Source: Spirosoma telluris
GTDB lineage: Bacteria > Bacteroidota > Bacteroidia > Cytophagales > Spirosomataceae
Length of the DNA: 64,000 nt
Reading direction: 5' to 3'
Assembly (NCBI GenBank): GCA_003259005.1
Contig: QLII01000001.1
Location: 3,426,501 to 3,490,500, forward strand
The notes under the pieces are model-generated. The model was not told the DNA's origin and did not search any database. It saw only the letters and a list, made by a program, of their open reading frames with translations. The position numbers were made by a program, and so were the translations under genes. Position 1 is the stretch's first letter. The number at the start of each line of letters is the position of its first letter. Shown in pieces: positions 1 through 7,463 of this stretch.

Positions 1-865
1 GCCGCAACAGGGCATCGGCTACACGCCGACGTAGGGAGCTGTAGGCCATGCCCAGTAATTGATCTTCTTTTTCGCTGACTCGTCCCGCCAATAGTCGCAC
101 AAACTGCCGTCCTACTTCGGGCTGGGCATTCAGCAGTTGCCGGAAATCATCCTTCGGAATATAGACCAGTTCAGCGTCATCGAGGGTTAGGGCAGAGTCC
201 GTATAGGCTGTTTCTTCGAGCAGGGCCAGGTCGCCAAAAAACTCCCCAGGACCATACAGGCCAGTCACTAACTCTTTGCCATCGGTATTGGCTCTGGTTG
301 TTTTAACCCGACCACTTTTTAGAAAATAGAGCCGTGTAGGCTCATCACCTTCCGTATAAACGAACTGTTTTTTAGCAACATGATGCGTTTTGCGATCAGC
401 CGATAAGCTTTGGAGACTTCCACCCGTTTTACGGGCATCATCCAGAAACTGGGTCAACCCTTCCTGCTGTAGGTTATACGATTCAGCCCGGAGGTTCGTG
501 AATCGGTTTAGGCGCCCTTCTACCGCACTAAGCAGCTCAGTATCATCAAACGGTTTGGTCAGGTAATCATCGGCACCCAGTTCCATTCCCTTCCGAAAAT
601 CAACCCGTTCGGATTTAGCCGTGAGAAAGATAAATGGAATTCCGTTCAGGTCAGGGTTTTTATTAACGATATGTAACACGCCGTAGCCATCCAGAACCGG
701 CATCATGATGTCGCAGATAATTAAGTCAGGATGATCGGCTAAGGCCTGTTCAACGCCAAGTTTACCGTTTTCGGCGGTTAAAACCCGGTAACCAGCCAGT
801 TCCAGAATTTCGGCTGTATTTTCCCGAATATCAGCATTGTCTTCAATGAGCAGAATCGTTTTCAT
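1..865 (-). CDS. Response regulator, REC + cNMP-binding + Crp-type HTH (3' end outside window)
   Basis: Predicted two-component transcription factor. The N-terminal receiver domain shows the acidic pair near residues 9-10, the phospho-acceptor Asp at about 52 (CDIMMP), a Thr at 82 and the conserved Lys at about 104 (LTKPF). From about residue 155 a cyclic-nucleotide-binding fold follows (YTEGDEPTRLYFLKSGRVK, then GEFFGDLALL). The last visible residues (SSLRRRVADALLR) look like the start of a Crp-type winged helix, which runs off the window. The ATG overlaps the TGA of the upstream kinase by 4 bp (ATGA), so the two are co-transcribed and probably cognate. The effector type makes it a candidate reader of the Fnr-like boxes upstream of the kinase; that is inference. 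Confidence 0.85.
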   Translation of the reverse strand, partial: MKTILLIEDNADIRENTAEILELAGYRVLTAENGKLGVEQALADHPDLIICDIMMPVLDGYGVLHIVNKNPDLNGIPFIFLTAKSERVDFRKGMELGADDYLTKPFDDTELLSAVEGRLNRFTNLRAESYNLQQEGLTQFLDDARKTGGSLQSLSADRKTHHVAKKQFVYTEGDEPTRLYFLKSGRVKTTRANTDGKELVTGLYGPGEFFGDLALLEETAYTDSALTLDDAELVYIPKDDFRQLLNAQPEVGRQFVRLLAGRVSEKEDQLLGMAYSSLRRRVADALLR

Positions 866-2063
866 AAGGAAGGAAATGTAAGTATAACGGTTGTACCTTC
901 GCCTAACTCACTGGTTAGTTCTATGGTCCCACCTAACAAGTCGAGGTATCTGGCAACGATATGCAGACCAAGGCCGGTACCGGCAAAATTAGTCGCGTTT
1001 CTAGCCCGAAAAAAGCGTTCGAACAAGTGTTTTTGATCTTCAGTCGAAATACCAATACCGTGATCGCGAATAATGAGTTGAAAGACGTCTACCTGACAAT
1101 GAACCTTCAAATGAATCACCTGATTGTCAGACGAGTATTTAATTGCATTCGACAGTAAGTTTACCAGAATTTTTCGCAATAATGACGGATCACTGCGTAC
1201 AGGCTGTGGACAATCTAATTCGGATTGAACCTGTTGGCCGGTTTTCAGCATATCCTGTAAATCCGTTACGACTTCTGTCACTAATCCGGGCAAATCGACC
1301 CAGGCCCAGTCAGCCTCAAGGCGCCCTTCTTCGAGCCGTCCTACCGACAAAAACTCCTCTAAAATGTTGTTCAGATGATTGACCGAGGATTTGATCCGGT
1401 GCACATGGCGCAATCGTTTGTCTTGCTGATCGGTAGTTGGGTATTTTCCAATCAGCGACGCAGAGGTTAAAACGGCACTCAGGGGCGTTCTGAACTCATG
1501 CGAGGCCATCGATACAAAGCGGGATTTCAGTTCTCCCAATTCACGTTCGGCCACAAGGGCTTTGGCTAACTCATCTTTTGACCGTTCGAGTTGATGGAGG
1601 GTAGCCATGAGCGCATGAGTACGGTCGGCAACTTTCTGCTCTAACTCAGCATTGAGCTGTTGGATGCGACTTTTATGCTCCAGCAAGGTTTGTTCAGCCT
1701 TTTTTTTTGCCGTTATGTCAATAATATAGCCAACCGACAGCAGTGTGTTCTCCTTGTAGAAATAGCTCAGACTGATTTCAACCGGAAATATCGAACCATC
1801 TTTCCGTTTGGCATATAGGTCCCCCCCTGCCCCATGGCCCGCACCTGCGGATTGGCGTTGAATGAAGCGCGCAACTGGGCGTGCCGGTGCGCTGCCGAAT
1901 CAGGCACTAGGGCGTCGATACCTAACGTACTCATTTCATCTTCCCCATACCCAAACAGCGCACAGGCATAGTGATTGGACGAAATAATTTGGCCTTGCTC
2001 ATTAGAAACGATGATACCGATCGTAGCATGTGAAAAAACGGCCTCAAACGAATCGTCGAACAT
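862..2063 (-). CDS. PAS-domain sensor histidine kinase (apparent frameshift)
   Basis: Soluble histidine kinase of about 400 residues after frame repair. It has an N-terminal PAS domain (FSHATIGIIVSNEQG to DLYAKRKDGSIFPVEIS), a coiled linker, the HisKA H-box SMASHEFRTPL near residue 190, and a HATPase with N-box NLLSNAIKYS and G-boxes GIGIS and GTGLGLHI. No membrane segment or haem-binding motif is visible. A frame break lies in the 7-G run (minus strand) at 1821-1827; adding one G restores MGQGGDLYAKRKDG. An upstream TTG at 2096 is in frame, but the ATG at 2063 fits the PAS start better. It overlaps the response regulator gene. Two Fnr-like boxes lie 48 and 70 bp upstream, suggesting autoregulation. 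Confidence 0.85.
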
Positions 2064-2081
2064 AAAATTAAAAGTTCGGTG

Positions 2082-2176
2082 CAAAGTACGTGTCAATACT
2101 GCAGGAGAACCTGATAAAAATCAGGTTTCTACCTGATCTAGCTCAGCGCGATCCGGCGAAAAGTGAGCCAATTTTG
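2082..2176. promoter_or_regulatory. Divergent promoter with paired Fnr-like boxes (22 bp apart)
   Basis: Box 1 is a perfect palindrome, ACCTGATaaaaATCAGGT at 2109-2126. Box 2 is CTGATctagCTCAG at 2133-2146. The box centres (2117.5 and 2139.5) are 22 bp apart. Outward -7-like elements follow on both sides: GTACTTTG at 2089-2082 (minus, towards the kinase, 35.5 bp from the centre of box 1) and CAATTTTG at 2169-2176 (plus, towards the thioredoxin-like gene, 36.5 bp from the centre of box 2). This spacing puts each box near -42, as in class II Crp/Fnr activation. The match to the Fnr layout TTGAT-N4-ATCAA is by form; the bound protein is not known. Confidence 0.7.
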
Positions 2177-2198
2177 ATGGATTAACTGGCATATTGTC

Positions 2199-2513
2199 AT
2201 GACATCTCATTCTTCGTTGCTGACGGATTCACCTCAACGACCTGTGTTGTTGATCTTTACGTCTGCATCTCCAGTTCAACGTATTGAAATAGACCAGCTC
2301 ATGGAAAAGGCCCAGTCATTACTAAACCCAACCGTAAAGATCATGCGTGTGAGTGCAACAATTCACCCTGAGGTGGTTCGTAGCTTTGGGTTTACGTCCC
2401 TACCTGCCTTTGTCTTACTCCAGCAGGGGATGGAATTATGGCGCTATTCAGGCCCAATAGATAGCCCCGAACTTTTCACTCAAATGCATCAGACGTTTTT
2501 GAAAACTAATTAA
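2199..2513 (+). CDS. Small thioredoxin-fold protein lacking the CxxC motif
   Basis: Protein of 104 residues with a thioredoxin-like layout: a beta strand PVLLIFTSAS, a helix, the strand VKIMRVSATIHPEVVRSFGFTSLPAFVLL with the cis-Pro position (SLPAF), and a C-terminal helix. The usual active-site CxxC is absent: the position reads SASPVQ, so a disulfide oxidoreductase role is unlikely. It begins 23 bp after the CAATTTTG element of the paired-box promoter, so it is predicted to be co-controlled with the divergent kinase. The next gene starts 12 bp downstream and is probably in the same operon. Confidence 0.7.
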   Translation: MTSHSSLLTDSPQRPVLLIFTSASPVQRIEIDQLMEKAQSLLNPTVKIMRVSATIHPEVVRSFGFTSLPAFVLLQQGMELWRYSGPIDSPELFTQMHQTFLKTN

Positions 2514-2525
2514 CTGCCGACCAGC

Positions 2526-2945
2526 ATGAATTCTATAACCCCAATTCATTCATCCCTTTTGATTGAAACAACAAATACCTGCCACCAGGACCATCAGCAT
2601 TGGCAGCAGATTATTCGTCAGCAAGAGGAAGAAATTCGTCAGCTTCGATCACTTTTACTGGAAATAATGAATCAGTATAACTGCCGCAGCCTGCGTCATG
2701 ATGCTGTTGACTACTATCGCGATCTGAACCATCTGCAATCCAAACTCGACCGGCTGAACCGCGACATGATTTGCGAAGGTGTTGATTGCCCAGCCGATAC
2801 CCATCAACCAGCCTGCACGAATACCCGTTTTGGCTTGTCGGCAACTATTGAACGCCACGCGACTATGCTTGTAAGCGAATTTTCCCGAATCAAAGACGGT
2901 TGTCTTCAGTTCCTGTCGGGTATGATGAGTTTGAATATGCTATAA
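2526..2945 (+). CDS. Hypothetical coiled-coil protein
   Basis: Protein of 139 residues that I do not recognise. It is hydrophilic, with a Gln/Glu-rich predicted coiled coil at about residues 22-50 (HWQQIIRQQEEEIRQLRSLL), another helical stretch near 60-80, and four Cys spread over the sequence. There is no signal peptide and no membrane segment. It lies 12 bp after the thioredoxin-like gene in the same direction, in the predicted paired-box operon. The ORF is intact and in a plausible operon position, which is the main reason for accepting it. Confidence 0.6.
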   Translation: MNSITPIHSSLLIETTNTCHQDHQHWQQIIRQQEEEIRQLRSLLLEIMNQYNCRSLRHDAVDYYRDLNHLQSKLDRLNRDMICEGVDCPADTHQPACTNTRFGLSATIERHATMLVSEFSRIKDGCLQFLSGMMSLNML

Positions 2946-2999
2946 GTTTGGCTCCTAACCCATAAGCTATTATACTTGTTGCAATCTAGTAGCTGCAAC

Positions 3000-3581
3000 A
3001 TGTACGACCGTCTTCAAAGCCACATTGCCCGACTAGCTGACCTTACGGATGAAGAGTTTGCCTTTCTGAAAACACTCTTCATCCCTAAAAAACTGCGCCG
3101 GAAACACGACTTGTTACAGGAAGGAGACGTTTGTAAGTACATCGCCTTCGTCGATAAGGGATTATTACGGACCTATACAGTCGATAGCAAAGGAACCGAG
3201 CATATTATTCAGTTTGCGCTGGAAGGCTGGTGGACAAGTGACCTGTACAGCTACCTAACCAGCGAACCCTCTGGCTATACGATTGAAGCGCTCGAAGACT
3301 CCGAATTGTTGTTACTGGAGCTTAAAAATATGGAGCGCATGGTCGAAGTCGTTCCCAAAATGGAGCGATACCTCCGGATTCTGCTCCAGAATAATTACAT
3401 AGCTACTCATCGTCGTATTGTACTATCGCTGAGCCAGTCGGCCGAAGAAAAATATACTGAGTTCCTACAGCGATACCCGGAGATTGTACAGCGGGTTCCG
3501 CAGCACATGATTGCCTCTTACTTAGGTATTACCCCCGCCTTTCTTAGCCGTATCCGGGCCCGAAAACACACTACCGATTGA
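3000..3581 (+). CDS. Crp/Fnr family transcriptional regulator
   Basis: Regulator of 193 residues from the ATG at 3000; an in-frame TTG at 2976 is less likely. The N-terminal cNMP-binding-like beta roll includes LLQEGDVCKYIAFVDKGLLRTY and IIQFALEGWWTSDLYSYL. A long dimer helix follows, then a short helix-turn-helix ending VPQHMIASYLGITPAFLSRIRAR. The recognition-helix motif has the Ser-Arg of Fnr but an Ala where Fnr has its DNA-contacting Glu. The cysteine cluster of [4Fe-4S] Fnr is absent, so direct oxygen sensing by a cluster is unlikely. It sits about 0.9 kb from the paired boxes and is a second candidate to bind them. Confidence 0.85.
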   Translation: MYDRLQSHIARLADLTDEEFAFLKTLFIPKKLRRKHDLLQEGDVCKYIAFVDKGLLRTYTVDSKGTEHIIQFALEGWWTSDLYSYLTSEPSGYTIEALEDSELLLLELKNMERMVEVVPKMERYLRILLQNNYIATHRRIVLSLSQSAEEKYTEFLQRYPEIVQRVPQHMIASYLGITPAFLSRIRARKHTTD

Positions 3582-3648
3582 TTTTCCATTGATCTGGTAC
3601 AACTGTTTTTCTTGTACTAGGTCATCGTTTTTCCCTACCCTTGGGCGG

Positions 3649-3656
3649 TAATTTTG
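3649..3656 (+). promoter_or_regulatory. -7 promoter element TAATTTTG
   Basis: Matches the Bacteroidota -7 consensus TAnnTTTG. It predicts a start near 3662, just before the oxidoreductase gene at 3673. No convincing -33 TTG was found at the usual distance. Confidence 0.45.
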
Positions 3657-3672
3657 TTGCATCATAACCTCA

Positions 3673-4245
3673 ATGATTCAGCAAACTACTGTCATGAAGC
3701 TAATAATCGCCATTATTGGTTTGGGCAATTCAGGAACTGGATTGGCTACCCGGTTGGTCAATAGCCCTTACCGACTACTGCTTTTTGATCAGGACTTCTC
3801 CAAAGCGCAGGCGCTGACCGATCAACTACTCAGCACTACGCTTTCGGGCGATGTAGAAGCAGTCGACTGCCAGGTGAATGCGTCCTGGGAAGCCGACATC
3901 ATTGTGTTGGCCGTTTCCGAATCCTCGAAGAAGCAATTATGCGACCGAATCAGGGAGGTAGCTACCTGCAAAATTATTATCAGCCTGTCTACCTCTACGA
4001 ATGATGTTCATACTGACTATCTGAATACATATACGAATCAGGAGTGGCAACCATGGCTCCCTACTTCCAAAGTCGTCAATGTGCTGAATACGATAGGGCT
4101 GTCCAATGCATTTCTTATCGGCACGAATCTGGAGGCATTAACCACGGTTTCGGAAGTAATGCAGGCAGCAGGACTACATCCTATTGTTGTTGAAGATTGG
4201 TCAGTATATACTACACCCCGTGATTCAGTACAGCCAATCCGTTAG
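3673..4245 (+). CDS. NADP(F420)-type oxidoreductase-like Rossmann protein
   Basis: Protein of 190 residues (183 if the ATG at 3694 is used). It opens with a dinucleotide-binding beta-alpha-beta motif, IAIIGLGNSGTGLA, followed by an acidic residue at the end of the second strand (LLLFDQD). A later strand reads DIIVLAVSESSKKQL, as in the NADP-dependent F420 reductase/ProC-like family (YxxF-dinucleotide binding). The C-terminal half matches the part of these proteins that names the nucleotide-binding domain only; no substrate can be inferred. The next gene begins 14 bp downstream, so the two are probably an operon. Confidence 0.65.
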   Translation: MIQQTTVMKLIIAIIGLGNSGTGLATRLVNSPYRLLLFDQDFSKAQALTDQLLSTTLSGDVEAVDCQVNASWEADIIVLAVSESSKKQLCDRIREVATCKIIISLSTSTNDVHTDYLNTYTNQEWQPWLPTSKVVNVLNTIGLSNAFLIGTNLEALTTVSEVMQAAGLHPIVVEDWSVYTTPRDSVQPIR

Positions 4246-4259
4246 TAAATCAAATCGCT

Positions 4260-5140
4260 ATGGAACGCAAGCAGTTTGTAAAGACCCTTTTAACAGGAGC
4301 AATCACCATGAATAGCTTATCAGCATTTAAAAAATTTACGGACGAACTGGACGAGAAAGGGCCGCTTATGCCGGTTCTGTTTGTTGGCCACGGATCGCCC
4401 ATGAACGGGATTGAAGATAATGAGTTTAGTCGTCGATGGACAAGTATAGCAAAGGAAATTCCAACTCCTACTGCCGTTCTGGTTGTTTCGGCACATTGGT
4501 TTACCAGAGGGACTAAGATTACGGCCATGGATTTTCCGGAAACGATCCATGACTTTGGTGGCTTTCCTAAAGCGTTGTTCGACGTGCAATACCCGGCACC
4601 CGGCAATCCGATTCTGGCCAAAGAAACAGCTTCGTTGCTCCACTCGGCTCATGTTGAACTGGCTCATGACTGGGGTTAGATCATGGCACCTGGACGATTG
4701 TCAGGCATATGTATCCAGAAGCTAAAATTCCTGTTTTACAGCTAAGTATCGACTATACCAAAGGGCCGCAGTATCACTATGATCTGGCTCGCGAACTCTA
4801 TGCATTACGAAGCAAAGGCGTATTGATTATTGGGAGCGGGAATATGGTGCATAACCTGCGCATGGTAGCCTGGGACAAGATGGACGTGCCCAATTTTGGT
4901 TTCGATTGGGCCAAATCACTCAACGACAAATTCAAGCAGTTGATCAGTGATGGCGATACCAAACCACTCATTAATTACAACAGTCTGGGTCGAGATGCTG
5001 CTCTCGCCATTCCAACACCCGAGCATTATCTGCCTCTGTTGTATAGCTTGGGTTTGCAAGGTGCTAAAGACTCCGTTTCGTTCTTTAACGACCGTGCCGT
5101 GGCGGGTTCGCTGACAATGACTTCAGTGAAGATTGGGTAA
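4260..5140 (+). CDS. DODA-type extradiol aromatic ring-opening dioxygenase, YgiD family (frameshift)
   Basis: Class III extradiol dioxygenase family member (4,5-DOPA dioxygenase-like), about 292 residues after repair. Visible metal-site motifs are FVGHGSPMN (first His), VVSAHWF, and DHGTWTIVRHMYPEA at the junction. The later part keeps YHYDLARELYAL, VLIIGSGNMVHNLR and the C-terminal TPEHYLPLLYSLG. The frame breaks at about 4676, where the sequence reads GGTTAG; one extra T gives GLDHGTW. A short hydrophobic N-terminus (TLLTGAITMNSL) could be a weak export signal. Metal and substrate are unknown in this family's bacterial members, so the assignment is at family level. Confidence 0.8.
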
Positions 5141-5141
5141 T

Positions 5142-5202
5142 GAGCAGGGAGCAAGGGCTCGGGGCAGGGATTATAGCTGCCGCGCACCTAGCTCCCTGCC
5201 CT
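5142..5202. repeat. GC-rich palindromic element, copy A (intergenic, between convergent stops)
   Basis: Imperfect inverted repeat that fills the gap between the dioxygenase stop (5138-5140) and the bestrophin stop (5204). Its arms share GCAGGGAGC and the core CTCGGGGCAGGGA with copies at 8060-8215, 18637-18715 and 19803-19885. As a hairpin between convergent genes it could end transcription from both sides. Confidence 0.65.
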
Positions 5203-5203
5203 A

Positions 5204-6130
5204 TCAATTCACTTTTATATAGTCTACTTCCTGCTTAGGTTGTACAATCGTAGACGGCTCTACACGCAGGATTTCATGCACATTACGACGGATAGTTTGG
5301 GCTATCTGATTCAGTGGCAGGTCATTGCAATCCAACCCGAACGGTTCCTCAATTTCGTCACCAATCATCTCGATACCAATTAAGGCATAGGCTGCCAGCG
5401 TAGTTGCCAGAATACCAAAGTACCCATAGTTTGATACAAGCACGAGCGGAATCAATAGCACATACAACGTAATGAATAGCTTGATAAAGAAGCTATAAGA
5501 GAACGGAATCGGTGTTTTTTTGATGCGTTCGCAGGAGCCTGTAATGTCTAATAATGCCTGATGATAAAGCCGAACCGTAATCAGGTCGGCATCGTTGACG
5601 AGACCATCCTGGCGTAATGCCTGAAACCTTCGCATCAATAAAGCTGCGAGTCGGCTTGGAATATGGGTATAATCGGGCAACGTCTTCAGTTCGTCATTAC
5701 CCGTCTCTTCCAATTCAGCAAAATCAACGCCCGTCCGCAGATGCCCTTTAAGCGCCAGGGCAAAATTGGAAAGCATTCGGGCGAAGAAAATTCGGTTTGT
5801 CACTGCTTCATCGGGTAGAAGCGCATCCAACAGAACAGCCAGATTACGGCTATAATTGACGAGTAAACCCCACTGTCGGCGACCTTCCCAGAATCGATCA
5901 TAGGCGGTATTGGTACGAAATACCAGCAGTAAACTTAATGTGATCCCGAGTAATGAAAAGAGGGTTCCGTCGAAGGGGACATGAATATCGGCAACATGCT
6001 GATCAATAAGTGTGAGCAGAATTCCATAGACACTCACATACCCCACTCGCTTCAAAAGCACCTGAATACTGTAGCTGGTATGAAAATGCTTTAGGGCGCC
6101 AAACCAATTTTTTGCTTCGTAGATAATCAC
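5204..6130 (-). CDS. Bestrophin family membrane protein (UPF0187)
   Basis: Protein of 308 residues of the bestrophin-like family, which forms pentameric anion or cation channels. Two hydrophobic segments lie near residues 28-45 and 55-75 (VSVYGILLTLIDQHV, FSLLGITLSLLLVFRTNTAYDRFWEGRRQWG). The RTNTAYDRFWEGR stretch is the family signature. A second membrane pair follows near 205-250 (FFIKLFITLYVLLIPLVLVSNYGYFGILATTLAAYALIGIEMIGDEIEEPFG); the acidic DEIEEPFG motif is typical. Length agrees with the bacterial family. It is downstream of the cbb3 cluster but separated by about 130 bp containing a terminator-like hairpin, so it is probably transcribed separately. Confidence 0.9.
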   Translation of the reverse strand: MIIYEAKNWFGALKHFHTSYSIQVLLKRVGYVSVYGILLTLIDQHVADIHVPFDGTLFSLLGITLSLLLVFRTNTAYDRFWEGRRQWGLLVNYSRNLAVLLDALLPDEAVTNRIFFARMLSNFALALKGHLRTGVDFAELEETGNDELKTLPDYTHIPSRLAALLMRRFQALRQDGLVNDADLITVRLYHQALLDITGSCERIKKTPIPFSYSFFIKLFITLYVLLIPLVLVSNYGYFGILATTLAAYALIGIEMIGDEIEEPFGLDCNDLPLNQIAQTIRRNVHEILRVEPSTIVQPKQEVDYIKVN

Positions 6131-6194
6131 CGATTGTAGAAGACTAGTGTGTTACTGTTTCCTGATTAAGGAATCAATATACACATTCATCTTA

Positions 6195-6235
6195 AACTTC
6201 CCGAAACGATTGACCTTTCGGGAAGTTGTTTTTAT
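6195..6235. terminator. Terminator-like hairpin at the end of the cbb3 operon
   Basis: Perfect 12-bp stem (AACTTCCCGAAA, 6195-6206, with its complement at 6216-6227), 9-nt loop, and a T-rich run on the plus side. The same CTTCCCGAAA/TTTCGGGAAG stem recurs at 13558-13590. Confidence 0.65.
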
Positions 6236-6259
6236 CTACCAACCAGGGCTAATTACCCG

Positions 6260-6956
6260 TCATTTTCCAGTCAAGAGGCCATGACACATTGGAATAACAT
6301 CTGCCGGACCGATTGGCAATTGGTAGTCGGCAAGGCCCCGGCCAATGAGCAGCAGAGCTACTACGACAGTAGCTACGGAAAGCACCTTATTCAGTCGTTG
6401 GCGGCCTATAATCGTTATCCAGCCAGCGACAAGATTAACCCCCAGAAGCGCAGGTAAGGTACCAGCCCCAAACAAAAGCATGTACGAAGCCCCGCCAGTG
6501 GGGTATTGGTTGACAGTGTCCCGGCTAAGGCCAGATAGGTGAACCCGCAGGGCAGCAAGCCATTGAGGATACCTAATCCGGCAAAATCAGCCCATTTAGG
6601 CTGATATAGGTGCTGTCGAAAAAGCCTGGTAATCTGTGTATTCAGCCAGGGCCATCGTAAACGGGCAGGTAATCCTTGCCGCCAAAGGAAACTCACTAAC
6701 AAAATAACACCACAGATAACGGCCAGCGGACGCTGCCAGCCCATCAGGTTCAGCCCTAAACTCATGGTACCGCCAGTGCGCCCAGTATACTGTAGGTGGC
6801 AATGCGTCCGGTATGATACAAAGCCACGGCTTTCCATCGCTGCCCCTGAGCTAACCGACCCACGGGCAAGGCAGCCACCAGCGGCCCACACATGCCAACG
6901 CAGTGCAGACTACTAATCAGTCCCGTCAGGAAAGCGGTGGTCAACCAGGGCGACAT
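6260..6956 (-). CDS. Sulfite exporter TauE/SafE family membrane protein of cbb3 cluster (two frameshifts)
   Basis: Polytopic membrane protein of about 230 residues. It starts with FLTGLISSLHCVGMCGPLV, the signature of the DsbD-like/TauE-SafE proteins that follow fixH in cbb3 clusters and are thought to act in copper or haem delivery. A second matching half contains GLGILNGLLPCGFTYLALAG, giving paired Cys-Gly motifs. Two frame breaks are present: near 6771 and in the C run at 6490-6493. Adding one base at each joins three open frames into one (GALAGTMSLGL and PLAGASYMLLFGAG). It starts 6 bp after the fixH stop, so it is the last gene of the operon. The transported species is not known. Confidence 0.8.
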
Positions 6957-6961
6957 TCGTT

Positions 6962-7387
6962 TTATATAAATATCTGTTCCTCTTTATAATACTCCCGCTG
7001 CCCGTCCGACCAGGTGAACTGAACCCGCCAGTTGCCTTTTTCCAGCGATTTGGTGGGAATAACCTGTCGGATTGGATGCTGGGCAGTAATCGTTACCCGA
7101 AAATCCTGTTTACTGTCGCCGGGACGGTAAAAGGTGATTTCGCCTTTTTGGAGCGCACTGGGCAGCACAAACACGACCTGCTGCTGGTCTGCCTGATACG
7201 TCATAGTCGTAGCGGAGTTGAGTCTGGCATTGCTTACCCGATCGATGTGTTGCTGATACTCGATTTCGTTCTGATAGTAGTTTTCACTGACCAGATCAAT
7301 GCGCTCACGAGTCATCTGGTACACCATGGTACCAATAAAACCCGCAAAAAGCACGAACACAAGAATGATTGATTTACCCCAGTTCAT
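6962..7387 (-). CDS. fixH: FixH family cbb3 oxidase assembly protein
   Basis: Protein of 141 residues with one N-terminal membrane anchor (SIILVFVLFAGFIGTMVYQM) and an extracytoplasmic beta-sandwich domain. The signature YYQNEIEYQQHIDRVSNA after the anchor is typical of FixH/CcoH. Together with CcoG, CcoI and CcoS it supports cofactor and subunit assembly of the cbb3 oxidase; Rhizobium FixH is needed for a functional oxidase. It lies between ccoG and the TauE-like gene. A hairpin of about 70 bp occupies the gap to the upstream ccoG. Confidence 0.88.
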   Translation of the reverse strand: MNWGKSIILVFVLFAGFIGTMVYQMTRERIDLVSENYYQNEIEYQQHIDRVSNARLNSATTMTYQADQQQVVFVLPSALQKGEITFYRPGDSKQDFRVTITAQHPIRQVIPTKSLEKGNWRVQFTWSDGQREYYKEEQIFI

Positions 7388-7391
7388 AATA

Positions 7392-7463
7392 GTAAAGAGT
7401 GAAAGTGCGAAAGAGTGAGAGAGCGAAAGAATAGTTGGCGAATAGGTTCGCTCTTTCGCTCAT
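7392..7463. repeat. Imperfect hairpin between ccoG and fixH
   Basis: Arms built from GCGAAAGAG/GAGTGAAAG-like units pair imperfectly across 7392-7463. One arm runs over the ccoG stop codon (7460-7462). It is one of the intra-operon hairpins of this cluster. Confidence 0.5.

Noticed and set aside
961..1382. Plus-strand ORFs opposite the histidine kinase
   Set aside because: They are antisense to conserved kinase motifs and show no promoter or recognisable protein.
1821..1827. Poly-G tract in the PAS kinase as a phase-variation switch
   Set aside because: The tract is only 7 bases and the same kind of one-base loss occurs in about 30 other places, including housekeeping genes. Sequencing error is the simpler reading.
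3000..3581. Classical oxygen-sensing Fnr
   Set aside because: The N-terminal cysteine set for a [4Fe-4S] cluster is missing, so only the general Crp/Fnr family is claimed.
6260..6956. Programmed ribosomal frameshifting in the TauE-like gene
   Set aside because: No slippery heptamer with a downstream structure was seen, and the direction (+1 base needed) is the same as in unrelated genes with breaks.
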